Assembly: GCF_000485595.1 (NCBI RefSeq)
Contig: NW_014577776.1
Location: 64,287-128,286 of the forward strand
Length of the DNA: 64,000 bases
From: Priapulus caudatus
Taxonomy: Eukaryota; Priapulida; Priapulimorpha; Priapulimorphida; Priapulidae
Direction of reading: 5' to 3'
Part shown: piece after piece, positions 57,901 through 64,000 of the stretch
Position numbering within the stretch: position 1 is the first letter of the stretch
How the letters are laid out: every line of letters starts with the position of its first letter
Position numbers and translations under genes: made by a program
Notes under the pieces: model-generated
What the model saw: only the letters and a program-made list of their open reading frames with translations
What the model was told of the DNA's origin: nothing
Database searches by the model: none

Positions 57901-60900
57901 CGTACGTGGCATTGTCATTTGAGACGTCAGCTTTAGCTTTACCATGTGTGGCACGGTCACTTGGGACATTGCCATATGTGACATCATCACTTAGAACATT
58001 GCCATATGTGACATCATCACTTGGAACATTGCCATATGTGATATCATCACTTAGAACATTGCCATATGTGACATCATCACTTGGAACATTGCCATATGGG
58101 ATATCATCACTTAGAACATTGCCATATGTGACATCATCACTTGGGACATTGCCATATGCGACATCATCACTTAGAACATTGCCATATGTGACGTCATCAC
58201 TTGGAACATTGCCATATGTAACTTCATTATTTGGGACACTGCCATATGCAACATTCTTTGAGACATTAGCATATATGACATCATCACCGGGGATATTGGC
58301 ATATAGAGCATCACCATTGGACGCATTCAGATACGTAGCAGTGTCATCCCCAAGTATAACAGTGCCGGCCGTGACAGCGCCATTTTCTGGTGATAAAATC
58401 GGCGGATACTGCCATTCCAAGTCATCAGGGCTTGGCAACAATTCTCCGACAACCTGTGGTATTGGATTGCTCTGCCTCTCGCTATCATCCAAGAGAAGTT
58501 TGTTTCCATCGATACCGTCTCGTGGCCGTGGTGAGGAATTAGGACTGGCTGACATGCTATCAAAGAATGGGTTAGCTATTTTATCTTCATCTCTGTTTGG
58601 TTGCAAATTATCACTTTCTGCTCCAATCAGTATGCACAGTTCATCATCAATCGATTTTTTCATTTTGTTGTCATCTACCACCTTTACTTCTGCTAACGCG
58701 TTATTCCTAATCGGACTGGGATTAGCATCAGCTTCAACATGTTCGTAATTCTTCTCAGTCTGAGGTACGACTTCGATTTTCTCGTATTCGTCACTCTCGT
58801 CCTTGGCGGTAAGAGAGGGATCTGCTGGGAAATCGGACAAAAAAATGCTCAGGTCTTGCGTTTCGTGTGTCGGGGTCGTGTTTCGGGAAGAGTGACAGAA
58901 CACGCAGCTGACCGGCTGCGGTTTCATCTCTTCCGTTTCATCGTACATGCGTTTCTTGCACTTACAGGTGAGCCTCTCCAGTTCCGGCTCGCTCGCGTCG
59001 CCGAGGTCTGCCACGGAAGTGTCTGCGACTTTAATGACCTGCTGCGTCGAGTTCCACGCGACTTCTGTCGAAATTTCCGACTTCTTTTGCGTTACGAGAT
59101 TGAACGTGATGCCGCTTTCCGGCGACAATAGGTCTCGCAATTTTAATAATTGCAGGTTTTCTCCTACGGATACGCTAACATCAGCTGCCGTGGTTTGATG
59201 TGGTGACACCTCACTAGCCGGCTGATTTTGCGCTGGTGTAACTTCAGCACCGTTATCATCTTCCTCCAAGGGAGGAGGCGGTGTTGTATTATCGGAGGAA
59301 AGCTGGGCATGGGTAAGGGAGTTGTCGGGCAATACACCATCGATGGTTTGCTGGGTGTCGATGGATTTCTCTACGTCCATTTTCTCTGCTGAAAGATCGC
59401 CGGTGTCCTTTGTCTGAGGCAGTGTGTTCTGTTCGGGTAGGTTCTGATCAACCACCTCCCTGTTATATTCCGGTGACATCATATCGAAATACGTACTCTC
59501 CAACGGCAGATTCAGTGGATCTCTGGTAGCTGTTGGACTCATCCTATCAGGAGTGATCGATACAGCAGTGCGTGCGTTCCCCTCCGACTCAGACACGTTC
59601 AACTGATCGGCGCTCTTCTCTGCCAGTGTTTGCACTGCTCCATCCGTAATTGCAATCTTCACACTTTCCTCGTCTGTGTTCGTATCCGATTTGACATCCG
59701 CAGAGCCTATCGTCGACTTGCCGGTCTCTTCCAGCAAGGCTTGCTCAATGGAAAACGGACTAGACGATGCCATTTCCGCTTCCATCGCCAGGTACGAATC
59801 GGTCGTCAGGTCCGCTTTCGAGATCTCGACGAAGCTGTCGAGGATTTGATCATCCGTTTCGCTGCTTGACGACTTCGAGCTCTCCTTACCATCGACCGTT
59901 CCATCGACTGTTCCGTCGGCGACCTTCGACCTCTGCCGCTCGGGATCCCCGCCCGCCGCTGCGTCGGCGCCGGTCGCGTCCTGCTTGTTCTCGTAGTCCT
60001 TGAGCAGTTCCATCTCCAGCAGCGCGATCTCGGCGTCGAGGTCATGAACCGTCTGCTCGTCGGCGCCGTTGCAGACCGCCGCCGTCGTCTCACCGGCACC
60101 AACCATGCTTCCGTTCATCTCCCCAGTACTACCCACACCTCCGTTGATCTCCCTGGAATCACCCACGCCTTCATTCATCTCACCAATGCTGCCTACACCT
60201 CCGTTGATCTCCCTGGAATCACCCACGCCTTCATTCATCTCACCAATGCTGCCTACACCTCCATTGATCTCCCTGGAATCGCCCACGCCTTCATTCATCT
60301 CACCGATGCTGCCCATGCCTCCGTTTATCGTCCCAGAGCTGCCCACGTCTCCATTCACCTCTCCGGAATCACCCACACCTCCGTTTGTCTCCCAGGTGCC
60401 GCCCGCTCCTCCGTCCGTCACGCCGTGGACGCGGGACCCGGCGCCTGGAGATGCGTTTCCGTTTGCGATCAGCGGCGACTCGAACGTGTCGCGGAACTCT
60501 GGCGGCGGGCTCTCCTTGTTCAGACTCGTCAGCCGGTCGAGGTCGAGCCAGCCAAACTTCTGAGACGGCGTCCCCGCCTTCTGACCGACGACCTCCGTCC
60601 CGAACCCGCCGTCCCAAGAAGCGCCCGCGTCGACGCGACCCACATCGGCGCCGGCAGGGGGCGCCTCCGGCACTACGACGCCACCGCCGACGGCAGGGGG
60701 CGCCTCCGGCACGACGACGCCGCCGCCGGCAGGGGGCGCTTCCCGCACGCCGCCGCCGGCAGGGGGCGCCTCCCGCACGCCGCCGCCGCCAGCAGGGGGC
60801 GCCTCCCGCACGCCGACGCCGCCGCCGACGGTGAGCGTCGTCTGGGAGTCGATGACGCGTGACGCGCTGCCGGCGGCGATCGTCTGCATGACGGCGGCGA

Positions 60901-62298
60901 ACTGACCAGCCTCGCCTCCCTCCTCCGAGTTGGAGCGCTTGAGCGTGGCGACGCTCACCGTCTCGCTGTAGGCGACGTACGTGTTTGCGAGGATCACGTC
61001 CGTGATCGAGCTCGTCATCTCGGAGCCGTGCTCGGCGGCTGCGACGCCCGGCGGCGCCGGGTGGACCTTCGAGCGGGCGAAGTAGTCGAGGGAGTGCACG
61101 CGATCCTTTGTGTACACATCACTGAAACGAAGCCGGGGGAAAACGGCGCGTGAGCGTGACGCACACGTGTCTGCGACGACGTCCAATCAATATATGAAAT
61201 ACCCGGAACAAATTGCAACGGAAGGTTTTATAGTCGGAAGTTGTTGATTGCACCCTCCTAAACTTCATACGCAAAATAGGACAAAATCCGACGATGGTAT
61301 AGTATTACGTATGTGTGATTACAAATACGGAGCTATCTTTATTACACCGATCGGCGTAGCTCGCTTAAATTTCCCTGTCCCTGCACATCACTGTAGCGAG
61401 TACGTCACGGGTGTGGTTATGGGCTCGTGTGTTTGCTCGATGCACAGATCTCATCTGCTAGCTTAAATTTCATTCGCTCACTTTACTTTTGTCGTTTTTT
61501 TATCGTATGATTACGAAGACACTTTGGTATTCTGGGTTATATTTCCTTCAATTAAATTGCTTTGCAAACGCTTATAATGATGGTTTGGCATTGTGGATGG
61601 GTGTTTATCTCCTCACAATATTCTTGTAAGCTTGTACAAATTTTGCGTTCTAATATATAGAGTGGGCAAGTGCTTACATTGAAATGTTACTGAATAGGAT
61701 TTTATTATCTATACTGTTGTACACTCTAGTAAGTGTCACATATATGCATGCTTGTTCATATTGCATATATATTGACTGATGATTAAGCTTGGTGTAATTA
61801 AATCTGGTTCACTGCACTCGAGACATGGTGATAATTAACTCAACCACAGAAACAAGGAAAAATGTAATATTTGCCTGAGGTTAATTAGTTAATTTACTGA
61901 GCTTTAATCTTGCATAAGCTTTAATGAGCATAATCTTTTAGCTGAGACGAATCGATTATGACCCCCAAAATGTTGACCACAATGTGTTAATTTACGGTTA
62001 CTCAATAACCGTTATACATTTATAAAATCAAGAGCTTATAATACTAATACAGTATTACAAGCTCTTGATAAAATGCTAGTACTTATGAATTTACCTCAAA
62101 TATTTCTTGAGGGTAGCAGCCTCCACGCCTGGCACAATAATCTTCTGCGCCCCGTTATCTTGCATGTTGCCCTCCGTATTCTCATTGACCCTCTTGTAGA
62201 ACTTATTCGCTCTTGCCTTCACGATCAGCGTGTGTGCTGGGATCTCCTCCGACTCTGCCGCTAGTGTCACGTCTGAATGCCAGCCATTATCAAGCAAC
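42923..62298 (-). CDS. BTBD8-like double-BTB/BACK protein with giant disordered Tyr-motif insert (5' end missing; interior duplicated in assembly)
   Basis: Human BTBD8 is an AP-2/clathrin-associated endocytic protein; this homolog is inferred to act nearby. Exons, minus strand, outer set: 62095-62298 (BTB1 start, acceptor at its 5' edge, so earlier exons exist), 56609-61121 (giant), 56061-56222, 55160-55365, 54816-54905, 54032-54209, 53496-53687, 53069-53251, 52606-52746; then, past the duplicated block, 44278-44407, 43857-43924, 43313-43664, 42923-43095. All joins keep frame; about 2,196 residues visible. BTB2: KLGQDLLRLFVSS, KAHRCILTARCEYFS, IMHYIYGGCVRVGDN, ADTYGLEGLKDVISYL. BACK-like: FKWIMKHYARVWPTKDFA. 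The C-terminus is Pro/Lys/Ser-rich with SPKSPKSPKSPK and ends AARRTVS. The giant exon inserts ~1,500 residues between BTB1 and BTB2. Confidence 0.88.
46860..47113. mobile_element. Mutator-like MITE, copy D (left haplotype)
   Basis: 254 bp with a perfect 9-bp target duplication AGTAGTTGG (46851-46859, 47114-47122). Termini GCTGAGAGGGTCTATG and, inverted, GCTCATAGGGTCTATG; ~90-bp inverted repeats; CCCTAACCCTAACC core. In a BTBD8-like intron. Confidence 0.95.
48163..48485. repeat. 87-bp tandem repeat spanning an exon end and its splice donor (left, 4 copies)
   Basis: Each unit contains the 3' end of exon 48454-48615 (minus-strand GATCGACAGCAGCCAACTATCC), the donor AAG/GTTAGTAC and about 55 bp of intron. 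Extra units lie downstream in the intron, giving several spare donors. Confidence 0.85.
48650..48862. repeat. (GGCA)n/(GACA)n microsatellite (left)
   Basis: CAGG/CAGA tetranucleotide array in the intron before the giant exon's donor side. It yields Cys/Leu/Pro-rich spurious minus-strand frames. Confidence 0.95.
49006..52591 (-). CDS. Giant exon of the BTBD8-like gene, second haplotype, truncated at the gap
   Basis: Same exon as 56609-61121, cut by the N gap inside its 60-bp minisatellite (four units here versus three). The YGNV array has three units instead of nine. The Cys cluster reads CVFCHCS here and CVFCHSS in the other copy. The frame is intact throughout. Its splice donor is GTATGT instead of GTAAGT. 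Downstream duplicated exons: 48454-48615, 47641-47846, 47297-47386, 46513-46690, 45977-46168, 45551-45733, 45088-45228. Confidence 0.9.
52592..52601. other. Assembly gap (10 N)
   Basis: Ten N bases join two contigs whose ends overlap by about 7.5 kb. The gap falls inside the giant exon on the left and inside a splice donor on the right. A read-through frame across it would be an artefact. Confidence 1.
54379..54632. mobile_element. Mutator-like MITE, copy D (right haplotype)
   Basis: Same insertion as 46860-47113, with identical target duplication AGTAGTTGG at 54370-54378 and 54633-54641 and a few SNPs. The shared insertion site shows it predates the split of the two copies. Confidence 0.95.
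55672..56092. repeat. 87-bp tandem repeat spanning an exon end and its splice donor (right, 5 copies)
   Basis: Same array as at 48163, with one additional unit. The distal units carry GTTTGTAC in place of GTTAGTAC at the donor, showing decay away from the used site. Confidence 0.85.
56258..56468. repeat. (GGCA)n/(GACA)n microsatellite (right)
   Basis: Allelic counterpart of 48650-48862, a few bases shorter. Confidence 0.95.
56609..61121 (-). CDS. Giant exon of the BTBD8-like gene (complete haplotype)
   Basis: 4,513 nt encoding about 1,504 residues. Order: end of BTB1 (SDVYTKDRVHSL); REAPPAGGG-type repeats (60650-60835); 20-residue repeats (GSIGEMNEGVGDSREINGGV, three units, about 60130-60310); acidic Ser/Thr-rich region with KAD, DSFVEI and MSPE motifs; a Cys cluster (LTCKCKKRMYDE..CVFCH, about 58888-58992); a YxN array (about 57720-58350) with nine YGNV units; FDDIFDEIEI; three YEEI motifs plus YENY and YDVP (about 57390-57605); a second Cys group (CPGRRNADACYACGD); an Ala/Arg-rich tail ending SVIHLR. 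GC content rises sharply at the 5' and 3' parts of the exon, creating long antisense frames that are not genes. Confidence 0.9.
62022..62074. mobile_element. 39-bp palindromic insertion with 7-bp direct repeats
   Basis: ATAAAAT at 62022-62028 and 62068-62074 flank a 39-bp hairpin (CAAGAGCTTATAATACT and complement, one mismatch, 5-nt loop). It sits about 20 bp from the donor of the BTB1 exon. Confidence 0.65.
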
Positions 62299-62545
62299 CT
62301 ATACGGGGCAAGAATCCGCGGACGTGTATATAATGCGCTTCACCGTACTTGGTACCACGTGTACGTACCATTACATCTAAACTATAGCAGACATGCGTGA
62401 ATGTAGGGGACATATATGTGAAGTGGAGGCGAGGACATGCATCTCTGCAGGATTGCAGGATGTATAGATCCACTGCCACTACCAAATTTTGGCCCACCAC
62501 AAAAGCTTATCACTCAATCCTATTGTGCTGCATTTAGCGATGAGC

Positions 62546-62590
<45 letters not shown>

Positions 62591-64000
62591 TATAATATAT
62601 AATATATATATAAACCATAAGTATATAGCTATAAATTTAAGCAAGTGCAGAAACATTGTCAAAGTGGCTGGTAGCTTCACAGTTATATGGTTCATACAGA
62701 TCATGATGAAGAAACAGACCAGATAATTAAGCTCCACAACCTCAACATTTTTTTCAACATTTTTCATTTTAAGGAACTATTTATTGAATATATTTTTTCA
62801 ATCTATAATACTGTATTGTACCCATGTGTCGAGAAAAAGTAAAGTGGATAATGGTTTACTTGAATATGAAAATCTCTCCCTACACCCACTCTTCTCTAAT
62901 CAGACACATTGATTTATTGCTATCATCTAATTATTCCAAACCACCCGAGTGAGTTTTCAATCGGACACTAGTCATGGATGCAAAAATCCCCAGACTGCCG
63001 GGCATTTTCATGAGTCATGAGATGAGTCACGCAGCACTCACACACATACACACAAGTGCGTCTAGAATCATCAAATTCAATGCTGTATGCGGATCAATCT
63101 AGCTGTCATGCAAGAGTTCATGTGAACAAAATGTCATCCGTCTATATGCTTTCCTGATGTGCGATCGTAATTTTAAAATAAAATGTGCATGCGCAAACAG
63201 TTAATTATGTTAAATAATTCACCAGATACAATTAGATACATGCGGCTGTGAATATTAACATTTAGCTTCTGAGGCGTCTGCGTCCGAGCACAAACACTGC
63301 CATGTCATTTAGTCACTATATATATATATATATAATATATACATATATATTATATATCTATATATATATATCTATATATATCTATATATATATATATATA
63401 TATAGATATATATATATATACCAACGTGAATGAACTATTCCCACTCGACGCCTCGTTCCCCAATCCACATCCATGCCGCGCCACTCACGCCCTTTATCCC
63501 ATTATGGCTTAATAGGCACGGGGTCGTCCTGCTTTGTAACTCTTCACTCGAGACAGTAAGACAGTAAGACAGTAAAGCTCGCACGAGGTGCGCATTACAA
63601 ACAGATATATTAAATGCGTCGTATATGCTACTGTGTACGGGGGTGCTCGGACATTTAAACATTAATTAGCCCCCTTAACATCTGCCACTGTCGACCAGCT
63701 GCCCGTAGAACAAGGCGCACGCACACAGCTGTGCCCGCCACGTACATAACAAAGGCAAATTAAAGTACGGAGTGCGAGGAGCAGTGGTGCCATGCGGGAG
63801 GCACACTGGCGCGTGCCCTGCCGATAATTTTCACCCAGCTGGCCATTGTGTTTTGCTAGGCAGTAGCGGTAATCATGGGAACGCATATAACGGTAACTGC
63901 AGCGAGTGCGGCGTTGCCAGACGCGGCCGCCCTTTAAACCGAGCGGCGGCACACGCCGGCCGATATCAACTGCCTTTGTCGCGTTTCTTTATTGTCTGCA
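62299..64000. other. Upstream flank of the BTBD8-like gene, no exon recognised
   Basis: The missing 5' exon(s) with the start codon should lie here or beyond the window, but none could be identified. The stretch holds two TA microsatellites (62548-62590 and 63318-63420, the second with TATATATC interruptions). A GC-richer end (63430-64000) has only unsupported short frames. Confidence 0.6.

Larger units (their letters stand above)
52602..60308. repeat. Duplicated block, right copy (start of contig 2)
   Basis: Starts directly after the N gap at the sequence TCACCTCGTTCC, which lies at 45084 in the left copy. It is about 200 bp longer because of repeat-number differences: six more YGNV units, one more 87-bp unit and one fewer 60-bp unit. 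Best explained as the alternative haplotype of the same region. Confidence 0.95.

Noticed and set aside
45084-60308. Two tandem paralogous BTBD8-like genes
   Set aside because: The second copy lacks its own 5' and 3' exons, ends at an N gap, and shares the same MITE and target duplication. An unmerged haplotype overlap explains everything.
63662-63952. 96-aa minus-strand frame as the missing first exon of the BTBD8-like gene
   Set aside because: Position is plausible but there is no BTB similarity, and no donor with the phase needed by the 62298 acceptor could be confirmed.

Overview
This is a metazoan nuclear scaffold. The protein genes are rich in GT-AG introns and closely match animal LSM2, GGA-type clathrin adaptors, STEEP1, mitochondrial TyrRS (YARS2) and a BTBD8-like double-BTB protein. 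There is a eukaryotic tRNA-Ser(AGA), many short DNA-transposon relics, and TTAGGG-like tracts. The species cannot be read from the sequence. The compact introns, conserved proteins and visibly heterozygous haplotypes fit a marine invertebrate, possibly a sponge, but that is inference.

Layout: 1-4.5 kb is repeat-rich with no protein gene. A tRNA-Ser gene lies at 4519-4600 (-). YARS2 (13 proposed exons) occupies 5484-13528 (-). It is divergently paired with LSM2 (13671-16992, +), with only 142 bp between the start codons. A complete 17-exon GGA gene is at 18175-28005 (+). A repeat domain at 28.4-34 kb holds a tandem/inverted repeat, hAT and Mutator-like MITEs and a cluster of near-perfect palindromes. 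STEEP1 (7 exons) is at 34082-36917 (+). About 6 kb with no recognisable gene follows. A BTBD8-like gene fills 42923-62298 (-), with its 5' end not found. The last 1.7 kb has AT microsatellites only.

The BTBD8-like locus crosses a 10-N gap (52592-52601). The 7.5 kb before the gap (45084-52591) and the 7.7 kb after it (52602 to about 60308) are near-identical in the same orientation. They differ by scattered SNPs and repeat-number changes. The suffix of one contig equals the prefix of the next, so this is best read as an unmerged haplotype overlap, not a true tandem gene duplication.

The most interesting biology is in the giant ~4.5 kb exon of this gene. It places about 1,500 mostly disordered residues between BTB1 and BTB2. 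It carries a tandem array of Tyr-x-Asn motifs (Grb2-SH2-like; 16 in one haplotype, 10 in the other), followed by three YEEI motifs and one YDVP motif. This looks like a copy-number-variable phosphotyrosine docking platform on a BTBD8-type protein.

The second theme is mobile-element archaeology. Five Mutator-like MITE copies (four loci) have perfect 9-bp target duplications and telomere-like cores. There are hAT MITEs with 8-bp duplications, TA-flanked foldback elements, and very small palindromic insertions (28-44 bp) flanked by 7-9 bp direct repeats.
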